From: Xenoacremonium recifei
Taxonomy: Eukaryota > Ascomycota > Sordariomycetes > Hypocreales > Nectriaceae
Direction: 5' to 3'
Assembly: GCA_012184525.1 (NCBI GenBank)
Contig: WOFQ01000068.1
Coordinates: 62,001-126,000, forward strand
DNA: 64,000 bases
Part shown: positions 44,876 to 56,534 of the stretch, piece after piece
How positions within the stretch are numbered: the first letter of the stretch is position 1
How the letters are laid out: every line of letters starts with the position of its first letter
Notes under the pieces: model-generated
Told to the model about the DNA's origin: nothing
What the model saw: only the letters and a program-made list of their open reading frames with translations
Databases searched by the model: none
Made by a program: the position numbers and the translations under genes

Positions 44876-46899
44876 ATGATTTCAACTGCAGAAATGGCAG
44901 AGAAGCCCGGTCCCCTCACAACGATTGGTGCCAGTGAGAGCTCCCGAGTGGAGGAGGACACGGCACTTGAGTGGTCGTTTCAGGAGGAGAAAATATTAGT
45001 CCGCAGGTAGCAAAGACCGGATTTCTCTTCATTGGTGTAACTGATGCCAAAAATCTGATTAGAATTGATCTCGTCGTTATGCCCCTACTTATCGTCGGAT
45101 TCTTCGTTCTGCAAATTGATCGATCTAATATGTAAGCCTGATGGTGTATTTCGAGACCATGGCTAACATCGAAGTAGCGGCAATGCGTTGACCGACTCGT
45201 TCTTGGATGAGGTTGGCATCATTCAATTCCAATATAATGTTGGAAACCAGTTGATGTATCTGGGTATTGTTCTCTTTGAGGTTGGTACCTAAGTCCTTCA
45301 TCATTGCTTGTCATGAAGTAACTGGCATAGATCCCGAGTAATCTAATGCTGTACCGTGCTGGCGCGGCTCTTTGGATAGGCGTCCAAATCATAGCTTGGT
45401 TTGTGCTTGCTACTCCAACTTCCTTTTGAAAATGCTGAGGTCAAGCAGGGGTCTCGTTGCTACACTCCAAGCCTTCATCAAAGGTAGAGGTTACGGTGCC
45501 TATTTGACAACTCGATTCCTCCTTGGGTATGATGATATTCCGTGAAATCTGATTGAAACTTCTTCTAATCAATAAAGGATCTGCGAATGTGGTTATATAC
45601 CTGCTGGTCTGTATACTATCACGCGATTCTACACGAAAGAGGAGACCAGCAAACGATTTGCCTGGTTCTTTCTTGGTAACATGTTTGCCAGCGGATCCGC
45701 TGGATTGATAGCATACGGCGTGTAGGTGACAATTCCCATTATGCAAGACTCTATAAACCTGACTCTTAGTTAGTTTACGCTTGAGAGGTGTTTCTGGTTT
45801 GTCAGGCTGGCAATGGTTATTTCTTGTGCGTCTGGATCTACAAGTTCGCAGTTCACATGCATACTAACAACGTCTAGATTGAGGGCATTCTTACTTTGGG
45901 CGTCGCCGTCGGGTTTATCATGTTTTTTCCAATATCGCCTGGGAAGCCAGTGTCATTGCTCCGGCTCAAGTACTTTAGCGAACGCGAGACACAGATCATC
46001 AATGCTCGTGTGTTGCGGGATGATCCCACTAAGGCTCACGCGCAACTGTACGTGAGTGGTGAAGAGCTCAAAGCTACTGTGAGTATGATTCTCTCTCAAC
46101 ATTATTTGCTTGGTTCTGCTGATGACATGGGTCAACAGTTAACAAACTGGAGGATCATCGGACATGTTATCACGACTATTTGCTGTTTATCTACACAAAG
46201 CGCGCTCTTCGCCTTCGCCCCATCCATTGTCGCTTCATATGGATATGGGAAATTGCAGGCTAATGCGATGAGTTCCATTGGGTATTGGATTCTTCTGGTC
46301 ACGACAATTATTTGGGGCTGGGCTGCGTGAGTAGCATCTTACTATTCATGAGAGCCTTGCTAAATATCCAAGTGATCGATGGAACCGGCGAGGGCTCATG
46401 GTTTTCTTGGGTGTCATGATCAGCTGGGTGTTTATTGTAAGTCCTTCTCGATGCATCCACACTATTGCATACTGAACGAACTCGTAGATTGCCAATCGGT
46501 TCATTGTGCACTCGGACAAGCTTGATGCTAAATTTGCTCTTCTAACTTTGATAATTGCCTTTAGCTTTAACTGGCGTAAGTTGTTTCCACTCGGAGCTTT
46601 ATAGAGACTGATAGAAGGCAGACCCTATCAATGGTTCCTGGATGGCACTGAACGCGAAGAGCTCTGGAGAGAGGTCCGTTACCATGGCCATCTTCATTAT
46701 GGGGGCCAATGCGGCTGGCATTGCTGGTGGCCAAATATTTCAGGTAAATGACGCTCCACGGTACGACACTGCGTGGACTATAATCGTTGCCTTGTCTTCT
46801 ACAGGATTGGCAGCTTCCGTGTTCACCAATTTGCAGTACTGGCTTCTGAACCGCCATAACACCAGAAAGGATGAGCCAAGTTTCATTTATAAGCCTTAG
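44876..46899 (+). CDS. Dal5-type anion:cation symporter (MFS)
   Basis: Model: join(44876..45006, 45063..45131, 45178..45280, 45331..45398, 45449..45526, 45578..45721, 45774..45825, 45878..46078, 46139..46326, 46373..46436, 46488..46575, 46622..46899), 487 residues. The eleven introns are all 46-60 nt. Family markers: RRIDLVVMPLLIVGFFVLQIDRSNIGNA; GNQLMYLGIVLFEIPSNLML; TRFLLGICECGYIPAGLYT; GWQWLFLIEGILTLGV; and the late SWMALNAKSSGERSVTMAIF. This is the allantoate/nicotinate/pantothenate (ACS) group. The fungal alternative sulfate transporter AstA belongs to it, and this gene lies tail-to-tail (465 bp) with a secreted sulfatase, so sulfate or a sulfated organic anion is a possible substrate. 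The start is either 44876 or 44894 (MAEKPGP). Confidence 0.87.
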
Positions 46900-47364
46900 A
46901 GATCAAGATGGCCTGCAGGAATATTCATGATAGGTAAAGCATGTGCATTCCTCCGCATTAGCTTCATAGTGGAATATAGATCAACCACGAGCCACGAACT
47001 GCCATATTAACGATGGCGCATGGCAGCTAAAGATACTCCAGCCTTTTTAAATTTTTTATCTAGAGGTACCTCCTGATTCATGTTTAGCATTCGTGTTCAG
47101 TGTCGGATCGCGAAGTCAAAGGCCTTCTCCGATGTTTGGTGAATTCCAGCAATGCGAGGGAGAAGGCCGGATCTGCTATGGTAGCGCATCGCGCGAGTTA
47201 ATGTTTGCCTCAAGGCAGATACACAGAATCAAGACTATGAGATCATTTTATAATAAAATGAGAGAAGACGAGAACCAGTCAATTATTCCCTTTGTCTCTG
47301 GGCCTGGGCCTGGGTCAAAGGGTAATATGTTAATCGTAATCGACAAGCATCCTGAGATTCTTTT
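46900..47364. other. Intergenic, convergent 3' flanks
   Basis: Between the permease and the secreted sulfatase; no gene or motif supported. Confidence 0.6.
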
Positions 47365-49382
47365 TCAGGTCCAATCGCTCCATCGCCCACGATTTACAAA
47401 GTCTCGCTTAAGTTCGCCCTGTGACCAACCCCCAGTCTCTTGATCCACGGGTTCATATTTCACCACATCCATCGGACCTTCAAACTCCGGAAAGTAGGCA
47501 ACCTTGCAATCGGTGAAGGACACCTTAGGCTGTGTTCGATAGAACTCATCAAAGCCAGGTCGCAAACTGTCGAAGAGAGTTGAAACGTCACCAGCGGGAT
47601 GGAGTTCTCGCCAAGGCTCAACACAGGCTCGACCTTTGCAATTCTTCAATACCATCATCAATGCATCAAGGCGTAAGACAATCTGGTCTAATGGTTGACC
47701 ACCGAGACGAAAGCTGGGGAGAACTTTGTCCTCGGACAGAAGGTTTCTGATCTCTCCTGGATCAGTCTAGGAAGAAACGATTAGCTAGTGGTCTTTTAAA
47801 ATGCGACTCACATACCTTCAAGTCGTATAACTCCTTTTCGTTTGTGCACCAAACGGCGTAGTAGAAATTGTAGTCGTCTCCAATGACGCGAATGGCTTTG
47901 TAGGTATTATTGCCAACTGCGTTGCCCGGCACTGCGTAGCCTGGGTCGCTCATATTCGCATCACCGTACCAACCCATACGGCCCTCCGGAATAGCCAGAC
48001 CCCAATATTCTATGGTGACATGCTCTTGTTTCGACTCAGTCTCGGCGTGTAGGGAGAGAGGGACTGGAGTTCCATCAGTGTCTGGCAGGCTTCTACCAGC
48101 TAGCTCCATGATCGTGGAGGCAAGATCGGTGTGCGCGGTGACTGTTTGAGATTTGTGACCAACAGGCACCCCTGGACCGCGCTATTCCTCGCGTTGTCAG
48201 TTTTGAACCACGGAATGGTGCGAGTAGACATTTCAAGGAAGCTTACGATGATCAACGGAATATGAACATCGGTTTGGAAGCCACACTCTTTGCCAGGATG
48301 CATTCTATGCTGGCTGATATGGTACCCGTTGTCGGTTGTATAAAATATATAGGTGTTCTCCAGCTGTCCGGCAGCATCAAGTTTCTTGACCATGGTCTCA
48401 ACCATTTCATCGACAGATTGAAGGGCCCGTAGTCGCGCTCTCTGGTACTCATCATTATAGGCAATGACGGTATCGTTCAATAGAGGCAGCCCCTTAACCC
48501 AACTCACACCTCCTTGAACCTCTGGATTGAAGTTCTCATCACGCGGGATAATGTAGTCTTTGAAAAGATGAGCGTGCCGGTCAGCGTATTTGGGCGCGTC
48601 TGTTGAAAATCCTGGAAGGAAGTCGACATTCCCATGAGGGGCGATCGGCGCATGGACTAAGAACCACGGCTCTTTATGTGACATTGCCTCCTCCAAAAAG
48701 CCGTAAGCCTTTTCGGCTGTAATATCTGGAGAGTACTTGCCAGCATAGTTGACTGGTACTGCTCCATTTCGCGTCATAGTTGCATTGAGATATTGATATG
48801 TATAGGGATCGAGGAGGAAGTCGGACGCATTGAAGCCACCCGCATACGGCCGGTCATAGTTTTCGATTGCATGGTGATTCCATAGCTTACCGCTATAGTA
48901 AGTATTATAGCCCGCGGCCTGCAGCCAGACCGGTAGATAGTTGTCATTTATGCCTTCGCGTACAACTTTAGGATAGCCTCCGTATGGAGCCCAAACGTCG
49001 GTAACCTAAATGTAAGCCCGTCAGCACTTAAAATTGGTGAATGCGGTCGTTCATCATTTCACGCACATTCGTGTTATGTGCTGCTTTTCCAGTCCACAAG
49101 TTGACTCGAGAAGGACAGCAAAGCGCCACGGTACAGTAGTGATTTGTATAGAGGGTTCCTTCGTTGATGGTATATTTTTGCAAGAGTGGCATGTGTTGCA
49201 GTGACTCCATATGCCTAAGACGCATATTAGCCAATGGTGCTTCTCTATAAGAAGCTAGTTGAGATGCAATACCAGTCTTGGTCATCGGTGAGGATGAAGA
49301 GGATATTTGGATGGCGTGAAGCCAATACCTTTTGCCCAACAGACAAAAGGTAGGCTAAGATCGCTGCTGACGAGTATCGCAT
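47365..49382 (-). CDS. Secreted type I sulfatase (arylsulfatase)
   Basis: Model: complement of 47365..47766, 47816..48181, 48247..49005, 49067..49214 and 49273..49382; 594 residues; introns are 49, 65, 61 and 58 nt. A signal peptide (MRYSSAAILAYLLSVGQKVLAS) is followed by PNILFILTDDQDW with the metal-binding DD at 33-34. The formylglycine site is C69 in LCCPSR. Next comes WTGKAAHNTNVTDV, then SGKLWNHHAIENYDRPYAGG and YIFYTTDNGYHISQHRMHPGKEC with the second metal block. The lengthy C-terminal region (EYWGLAIPEGRMGWYGDANM; YDLKTDPGEIRNLL) is typical of fungal extracellular arylsulfatases. It would release sulfate from aryl or carbohydrate esters outside the cell. It is convergent with the Dal5-type permease and divergent from a bZIP-like regulator (342 bp or less). 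Confidence 0.88.
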
Positions 49383-49697
49383 CTTTGCAGTTGCAGCTCG
49401 AAGTAAAAAGGAACCAGCACCGAACTTTTGTCTCTCGTTAAGCCATGCTGCGTGCTCCGCGGAGCACTTATTAAAGCAGCTCTCAAGGAATCCACTCTGT
49501 AGAAACTGAGTCTTGACGGATTGGTCTATTTGCTGAAACCCAGTCGTGGAGCCTGGCAGCACTAACATGACCGCACGTGCAGACCGGCGATGGTGTCATT
49601 TTGGTCCCGTCGCATGCCATACCGCAATGAGCTGGAAGTCAGTAAGCCCATAAGAGACCACACTGCCATATTTCCTCCATGTAAACTAACATGACAC
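49383..49697. promoter_or_regulatory. Divergent promoter: sulfatase and bZIP-like regulator
   Basis: Only about 315 bp separate the starts of the secreted sulfatase (minus) and the regulator (plus), so the two are probably co-controlled. No clear binding site could be assigned. Confidence 0.5.
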
Positions 49698-50903
49698 ATG
49701 GTCCACACGCCAGCAGGCAGAATCATGGAAAGACGCACACAGCGCAACGCAAATGACACCCGGCGGGTGGGCAATCTGACCGTTGAGCAAGCGGAGAGGA
49801 AGCGCGAGATCGATCGCGCCAACCAGAGATATCACCGCGCAAAGAACAAGGCTTACTGTCGGCAACTCGAACAGAAGCTTCTCGACCTCACTAGCCGGCT
49901 CAGAGAGGTAGAGGATCTGCTTACGCAATGCCAGTGCCGCGAGCGCCCAGCCGCTGGGTCGGCCAATCTTGCCGCAACAACGGACTTAGTCTCTGTACCT
50001 CATGTTGTCATGTCAGAGCTGCCATCTCCAGCGCTTGAGGCTGGATACAGTGAGGAAAGCTTCTTTGAAACCATTCCCCCGGACCTGGACGCCGGGATCA
50101 TTGTCAATTCCTTGAACTCGGCGCACCAGTTTGGCTTTCTCAACTGGAACCTCTCCGAGACAATCAACTACAGGCTGCCGACAACACAAACAATGAACAC
50201 CGGCATCTCTACGATCTATGACCCTTCAGCAACTTCCTGCCTTGGGACTGTAGCCAGTGGGAGCGACGTTCCGTACTGGCGTAGGGTACCACTTCACATA
50301 CCACCCACCTCGAAACTCGACGAAGTCATCCAGAATATCACCCTAGCCTGTCGTAACAGTTTACTTCACCAGCCAGAGCTCACCGAGCCCGTCTTTCCAA
50401 TTATTAACTCGTTACTTATCCGCCCTGACGATAACATCAAGCACTTCTCTGACGCCGTCGGCGCGCAGGTGTGGAGGACGCCCCTCGAGGCACTCCCTGA
50501 GCGCATCGGCTTTATGTACATGCTCTCGCATCTTCTCCGGTGGCTTGTTTGCCGTTCCAAAGATGCATACGACAAGATGCCTTGCTGTCTCCGACCAACT
50601 GTGTTGCAACAAACGGTGCCTCATGCAGCATGGGTAGATACAATCGTATGGCCCGAGGCTCGAGACGCTATTATCCGGAATATGAACTGGGCTCGCTTTG
50701 AGGAGTTTAGGCTCCTGGCAGGGCGGACGCTTACCGTGAGATGGCCTTATGACAGCTCGACGTCGTTTATAGAGTCGCCTGACAAACAAGCAATGCTACC
50801 ACATCCTATGTTCGAGGCGCATATTTGCAAGCCGGATAATTGGAAATTGGGCGAAGAGGTTAAGCAAGCTTTCCCGTTTATCCCCTGGGATTATGTTATT
50901 TAG
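49698..50903 (+). CDS. bZIP-like transcription factor with DUF3425-type C-terminus
   Basis: Single exon, 401 residues from the ATG at 49698; the in-frame ATG at 49725 (MERRTQRNAND) is an alternative. The basic region reads RKREIDRANQRYHRAKNKAY and is followed by RQLEQKLLDLTSRLREVEDLL, a short leucine zipper. The C-terminal half has features of the fungal DUF3425 domain: YMLSHLLRWLVCRSKDAY, LRPTVLQQTVPHAAWVDTIVWPEARDAII and ARFEEFRLLAGRTLTVRWPYD. Proteins with this combination are common pathway-specific regulators. It faces the secreted sulfatase across a short shared promoter, so control of that gene or of the surrounding cluster is a reasonable inference. Confidence 0.83.
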   Translation: MVHTPAGRIMERRTQRNANDTRRVGNLTVEQAERKREIDRANQRYHRAKNKAYCRQLEQKLLDLTSRLREVEDLLTQCQCRERPAAGSANLAATTDLVSVPHVVMSELPSPALEAGYSEESFFETIPPDLDAGIIVNSLNSAHQFGFLNWNLSETINYRLPTTQTMNTGISTIYDPSATSCLGTVASGSDVPYWRRVPLHIPPTSKLDEVIQNITLACRNSLLHQPELTEPVFPIINSLLIRPDDNIKHFSDAVGAQVWRTPLEALPERIGFMYMLSHLLRWLVCRSKDAYDKMPCCLRPTVLQQTVPHAAWVDTIVWPEARDAIIRNMNWARFEEFRLLAGRTLTVRWPYDSSTSFIESPDKQAMLPHPMFEAHICKPDNWKLGEEVKQAFPFIPWDYVI

Positions 50904-51013
50904 TTCTTAATAGACCGTAAGGACCCAGAGTCAACTTTCGATTTTGACTGTACGGGCAGGTATATTTTATGATGTGGCGGGCCAGCCTACTAAATAGGGC
51001 TCATTATAATATT

Positions 51014-53372
51014 TTATGGCCCTAAGAAACTTCCATACTCCTGATTAAGCCATTGCTCTAGAATGTCCAGTGGCTGTTGGATCTCTTCCGCGAATAGCAA
51101 GCCATAGTCAAATTCTTGCCCCTCTCCACTTGCCACCCCTATATCCAGATCCGTGGATGTTGCTTCGTCCGGGGTGTCCTCGTATTCCTTGAGTGTCGGA
51201 ACGAACTTGGCTAGGTCCGGGAGTTCTTTATCGTACTTTAACAAGGCCCTAGCTGCAGGTCGTCGTTCCTTGTGTTTTATTAAAGCTTCCAGAGCCAAGA
51301 CGCCTCGGCAAGCGACGTGATCGTGACTTAGTAGCTTCAAGCCGGAGACTGTTTCCAAGACCAGGCCCAGATCTTTCTGTCGGTCTCCGTCGTCATGTAT
51401 CACGTCTAAGTATAGAACAATTGCCGCCCCTACTGTGAAGGTGGAAATTGTCCAAAGATTGACTATATCTGTTAGCTTAACGCGGTTAAATTCGTGTAGT
51501 ATCGTTGCAGCAGCCGAGGCACATGTACGGCGAGTAAATACGTAAGCAGGATCCTGGAAACTTCTCACGAGAAACGACCGATGGATCATGATAATCTAGT
51601 TCCGTTAGCTGCGGTCTCAAGGCATTGGCAATTAGCAATAGAGTACATCTACCTTATCTGCTGCGCTGACCGTCAATGATGTTCTTGCCCAGATTACCCA
51701 TGCAGGCCAACTTGGGTTGTGAGGAACACCAGCTTTCAAATAGGGGGGGAGGTTCTTTGCCAGCTCCCTCATCTGAGCATCAGTCCGTTGAATCTGGGCA
51801 TACTGGAACTCCACGGGAATAGGCGAGGTAGAATTGCGAGTTCCGTCAACTAGAGGCGGCATAAGAAGGGAAACTACCAACAAGTCAGTTTGAGGTCTAG
51901 TTGTGAGTTTAACGGTGACTTACTTTTCGCAAGTGCGTTACAATAAGATGTAACTGTCGGGTGCTCAACTGAGCGTTCTATCAGATCGTGATCATCGCAA
52001 TTTAAGGGGAGAGGAGTGCTGAAGTGATTGGGGCTAATGCCTGGTACGATTTGATCGTTAGAGAAGTATGGAGCATAAGCGGTAGCATACGATCGCAGAG
52101 AAACATACTGTAACTTCCGGTTATCGAAGCCAGGAAGTAGTCTTGGATGACCAACTCCCACCACACTCTTCTGATAGTCTGCTCTTTCACTATTCCTTTC
52201 CAGGACGTTGTGATTCGCGTTGAATCCGCGTCCTTGGAGTATTCATGAAGACCCATACTCTGAGCTATGCGTAAACACGTATTGAGGAGAATAGTTTGTC
52301 TGTTGCTGTTCCCGAGGGGATATGCGACAAGAGTAGTCGTAATCACTGCTTGTATGGAGAAAACTGACAAGTATCAGTCAAAGTAATTAAGCAGCAAGAT
52401 ATAGGTTAAACACTCACTGCTGTGATTTTCCAAAAAGTCCAAGTCATAGAGTACTTGTACCATCTTTTCATACCACACCTTCGCCTCAGAGCGGAGATTA
52501 TCTATTTAAGATGAGTGAACCTGCCTTCATGCAAGCGAGAGCAAGGGTGAGTTTATAACCTTTTCTATATAGTGACTGACATACGTCAGGCGGTAAAGTC
52601 CAAGCGGCACCCTGCTAAACATTTAATACGACGGCTTGGAGCCCTTCTCATTAACGACAACGGTCATTGTTACTTACACTGAGTATGGCAAAATATAATG
52701 ACATCCAAAGCGGGTGTTCAGCCTCCCCTGTGTTCCAAAAGCGTTCACATTGGTTTAGAAATTCAGTCGTATGCACTGCATTGTGATTCCAACACAGCTC
52801 ATGCATGTGATGATTCACCAATTGTCGCCCCATTTGTTGGTTTGGAAGGGCGTCAACAGAAGAGAGATCGTGTTGCTGGTCTCGCCCTCTCGCAGAACCA
52901 TTACTGGATATCTTGAGCTGATTCCCTGCACATTCAGGTGATGAGATAGGCAGCGCCGTGGCCATTGTATCCGCATCTTGAGTTGAAGGAGACGATCTAT
53001 CCACGTTGACTGTGCCAGTTTCTAGCAGTTCGAGTCGTCGCTGAATGAGGTTGGAAATGGGCTCCTTCTCCATTTCGCTCTCTTGCAATTGCAAAACCCG
53101 AGGTAAGAGTTCCCTGAGGAACTTAATCTCGTTTTTACTCTTCGTAGATTGCGTGGTAAGGCGAGTGGGTTTGACCGTGCACGAATTCGCCAGCCCATAT
53201 CGGATACATGACTTGCAAGGAACCTTCTTGTCACATCGAATTCTTCGTCTACGGCACTCTTCTGGATGTTAGTAACAGCCGCACCGTGATTAGCCAGATA
53301 CTCATAACACCAACCTTCGCAAGCCAGCACGACTCGTTGAGACACCCGATAACGCTCGTTTGAAACGGACAT
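51014..53372 (-). CDS. Zn(II)2Cys6 transcription factor
   Basis: Model: complement of 51014..51595, 51653..51873, 51924..52040, 52109..52363, 52418..52501, 52560..52614, 52678..53258 and 53315..53372; 650 residues. The first zinc cysteine is in exon 1 and is joined to the rest by the first intron: CEEC, RRRRIRC, DKKVPC, KSC, IRYGLANSC. The pattern is C-x2-C-x6-C-x5-C-x2-C-x8-C. A coiled-coil linker follows (KSKNEIKFLRELLPRVLQLQ), then the fungal-specific domain (FWNTGEAEHPLWMSLYFAIL; LRSEAKVWYEKMVQVLYDLD; IQAVITTTLVAYPLGNSNRQ; CLRIAQSMGLHEYSKDAD). The exon ending at 52560 uses a weak GTTATA donor; the stronger GTATGT nearby breaks the phase. Tail-to-tail with the bZIP-like gene (110 bp). Likely a local regulator of the sulfatase/amidase genes, by position only. 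Confidence 0.82.
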
Positions 53373-54507
53373 GGTAAAGCCAAGAGCGTGCCCATCAGTT
53401 TATGAGTGCCCTATATTGCGGCAACTGAGTAGCCTGGTAAGTTACGGCATAATCTTGTCTCAGGAAAGACAGATTCCTCGTTATTAACAAGGACTCGTTC
53501 TCGCAGTGAACCTGAAGTCCTTGGAGATAAGTCATAATATCACGTGAGGTTTGGGTCCTCCACTTAATTGCTAGTCCTTATTAAACTCCGTTCCTGTGCG
53601 GTGCTAAATCCTCGGATGATGTCCATATAAGAATGAATGCCGAAGTTTACAATCACACAATCTAGAAGTGAGAAACTCAGTACGGGTAACAAGAAATTCG
53701 AGTGAAAAAGCTGTCAGACCCTGAAAAGATACACACTCTCCAGGTGGGAAATTCTCAAGACAAAATCATGGTAAAATACTGATAACGGAAAAAATTATTT
53801 TGAACCGGCCTCTCGTCCTCAATCTCATCACGTCGCTACCCTATACTATTTGACAACGATATTGATCAAAGTCTACAGAGGCAGTAGTCACTGCGAGGAA
53901 GTCGTGAAAGCAGATCTGGTCACAAAAATGACGAATAAGTTCGCGCAAGGTTTAGGATAACCTCAGAAGCTTACAGGCAGGAGTACGTAACCCGTACGAG
54001 CTCAATCTCCTGCGTCAAGATCTGGGGATTCTCCTAGTGGCCGGTGCATTGGTTTGAGGGGCAACAAAAGAGGCTAAGGCAAGACAAGATTGTAGAACAA
54101 GGCACTAGACACGATAAGAGACGCACGGGTTTGAACTCCTGCGGGTGGAGAAGCCGAATTCCGGTTCTAGACCGTCCAGCTGGCGAACCGAATCCCAATC
54201 AATCGGGACTAGTTGCATTTTGCATCGGAAGTACGGAGTACGAGTGTGGTGGGATTCGTGTGCTGAGCAAAACTTGCAAACGAATGTTGATCGAAATAAG
54301 AACCAAGATAATAATCACATGCGATGCCCTGGCCTTGACTTCATGTTCTTCATGTTCAATCCGGAAGATCCGCTATAGGTCGCCATTGTATAAATATTGT
54401 AGCTGGCGTAATTCACACTCTAGGAGGTTGGATCATGCATGCATTAGTGATCCGATGATTTATAGGTTAAGTCAAACTTTTATTATTATTTTTCTGGACA
54501 TTTGAAT
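53373..54507. other. Intergenic, contains one of two flanking repeats
   Basis: Upstream region of the C6 factor and 3' flank of the amidase. AT-rich, with no coding frame supported. The repeat at 54113..54142 lies here. Confidence 0.5.
54113..54142 (+). repeat. Direct repeat copy A flanking the amidase gene
   Basis: 30 bases from GATAAGAGAC to GAACTCCTGC. It is the same as copy B at 56322 except for one substitution and a 2-base gap. It contains GGGTTTGAACTCC, reminiscent of a tRNA T-loop/B-box, but the arms do not pair well. Confidence 0.75.
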
Positions 54508-56064
54508 CTAGAATAAGTCGTGGTGCCACCCACCCTCGTTCTCAAATATGTTGCCAATCGTCTGCGCGACGCGCAAGAGACTTCTGTCCGAGTATCTAGG
54601 CCCAAGTAGACTCAGCCCGAGAGGTAATCCGGTTGTGCCAGAAAATCCCGGCACATTTACCACGGGAACATGGAGCATTGTCCAGGTCAGACAGAAGGAC
54701 TATGTACCAGTTATTAAGGTTAACCAATAAAGAGGAGAGGAAGATACGTACACCGTCACCGGTTTTAAAGCCTTCAGGAGCCTCATCTGGTGCCGTTGGC
54801 GTGATGACCACATCATATGCCCCTGCAATCTTGTCGAACAGAGGTCTTAATCGAGCACAACTGTCGTAGGCTTCGAGAAGGTCGTGGTTAGTCACTGCCC
54901 TTTCTTCAATGTAGTCGACAAGGCCTGGGTGCAACTTGTCTTTGCCGGTGAGATACTCTGAAACATAACCTGTTAGAGACTCTCAATCTGAAGTGAATAC
55001 AAAGCCTTGCTTACGTCCAAGGAAGGAGCTTCGCCCTTCGCCCCAACACACTGCTTTATGCCAATCTGCCATTTTCGCAAATTCACCGGGGAGCACAACA
55101 GCTTCGATTATAGCTCCGTGGTCAGAAAGTAGCATTTGGGCCTTCACCCAGGCGGCTTTGAGAGCAGGTGTTTCCTTCGTTGACCAAACAGGGGTTTGAC
55201 AAAAGCCAATCTTGGCACCCTGTAAGGAGAAAGGCATCTTTGGGGTCGATTCGTCATCTGTAAGCTTGAAGACGTCGGCCACGGCTTCAAAATCTTGAAT
55301 AGATCGCGAGAACATGCCAAATGTATCAAAGGTAGCCGAGGACATGGCTAGTCCTTCGCGGGAGATTGAGCCCCATGTCGGCTGGGCATAATTAGCAAAG
55401 AGGGGGTAGATTGAGACAGGATCGTGATAGCATGAACACACCTTGTAAGAATAACAACCATTGTAGGAACCAGGTCTAATCACACTGCCCATTGTCTGGG
55501 TACCAAGCGCGATTGGCACTTGGTAGTCTCCGACGGCTGCACCAGATCCAGATGACGAGCCACCAGGGGTATGAGTAAAGTTATGAGGATTTCGAGTTGG
55601 CGGGCCATCCATGGATGCCGCAAACTCGGTTGTATGTGTCTTTCCAATTAGCAATGCTCCTGATTCTCGAAGTGTAATGATTGGGCCAGCATCGACATTT
55701 TGAATAGGTTTGTCTTGGAAGATGGGAGAATTGTACGCCGTGGGCATATCTGTTTCGACTGTTACTGTATGCGGATACCAAAAAAAGAGCTCAGAGTCTA
55801 ACCTTTAGTGAGAATAACATCTTTGACTCCAATCGCAAATCCATGTAATGGGCCTCGCCTTTCAAGTGGTATCTGATCCAGCTTTCTTGCTTGTGACAAG
55901 ACATAGTCAGAATCAATGAATGCCCAAGCCTTGACCATGGGATCGCGCGTCTTGATGCGATTCAGTAACGAATTGGCATATTCCTCTACTGTCAATTCTC
56001 CTTTTCGTATCTTTACCTGCACCTCAGTTGCAGTGAGTTTCCAGGACTCCGCCATCTTGTACAT
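54508..56064 (-). CDS. Amidase-signature family hydrolase
   Basis: Model: complement of 54508..54699, 54752..54957, 55015..55381, 55442..55749 and 55803..56064; 444 residues; introns are 52, 57, 60 and 53 nt. The start is the first ATG, MYKMAESWKL; MAESWKL is an alternative. The Ser-cisSer-Lys triad is visible: FAIGVKDVI (Lys near 81), TPGGSSSGSGAAVG (cis-Ser near 154) and GTQTMGSVIRPGS (nucleophile Ser near 176). The C-terminal CLTWTMLHVPVVNVPG and LPLGLSLLGPRYSD are standard for the family. There is no signal peptide. These enzymes release ammonia or amine from amides; the substrate is not readable. Short near-identical direct repeats lie on both sides of this gene. Its upstream neighbour is a sugar MFS transporter that starts 470 bp away on the other strand. 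Confidence 0.88.
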
Positions 56065-56534
56065 GCACGCTGATGCTTTGATCAAAGATCATTCGAAGCA
56101 GTCTTTCCTGATGCCCAAAATACCGGATGATAGAGATCGCCTTTCTCAAGATGTAAATTGAATGATAAGGAGAACGTTGCCGATAATCGATAAACAATAA
56201 GATTGACTACTTTACTCAGGACTCGTGGTATTTAAGCGACAACAACTAGTCAACAATGGTCTATGTTTTGGCGGAGCTCGATCTCGTTGATAAGCCACTT
56301 CCAGGTTTGGACTACAAATATGATAAGAGACACGCACGGGTTCGAACTCCTGCTTCTGATAAGATTTGTCGACTAGTAAAGTGACCATGTACTTGGCGCA
56401 AAATAATGCGAAAATGATAAACTCGGCAATGGATCATGGACTATGGCCTCCGAGAGAGTTGGGTATATATCTCCCCGTCTGGGAGCCGTCAATTTCTGAT
56501 CTGCAAGCAAATGCGATCAATCAATTCATTCAAC
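56065..56534. promoter_or_regulatory. Divergent region: amidase and sugar transporter
   Basis: About 470 bp between the two divergent starts, including repeat copy B. No CGG-N-CCG element is found here. Confidence 0.45.
56322..56353 (+). repeat. Direct repeat copy B flanking the amidase gene
   Basis: 32 bases from GATAAGAGACAC to GAACTCCTGC, matching copy A at 54113 in the same orientation. The core GGGTTCGAACTCC is tRNA T-loop-like. Confidence 0.75.

Noticed and set aside
54113..54215. tRNA-like stretch on the minus strand (T-loop-like core and a TCTAGAA loop)
   Set aside because: The T-arm and anticodon stems pair poorly, U33 is missing and no 7-bp acceptor stem was found, so it is not called as a tRNA gene.
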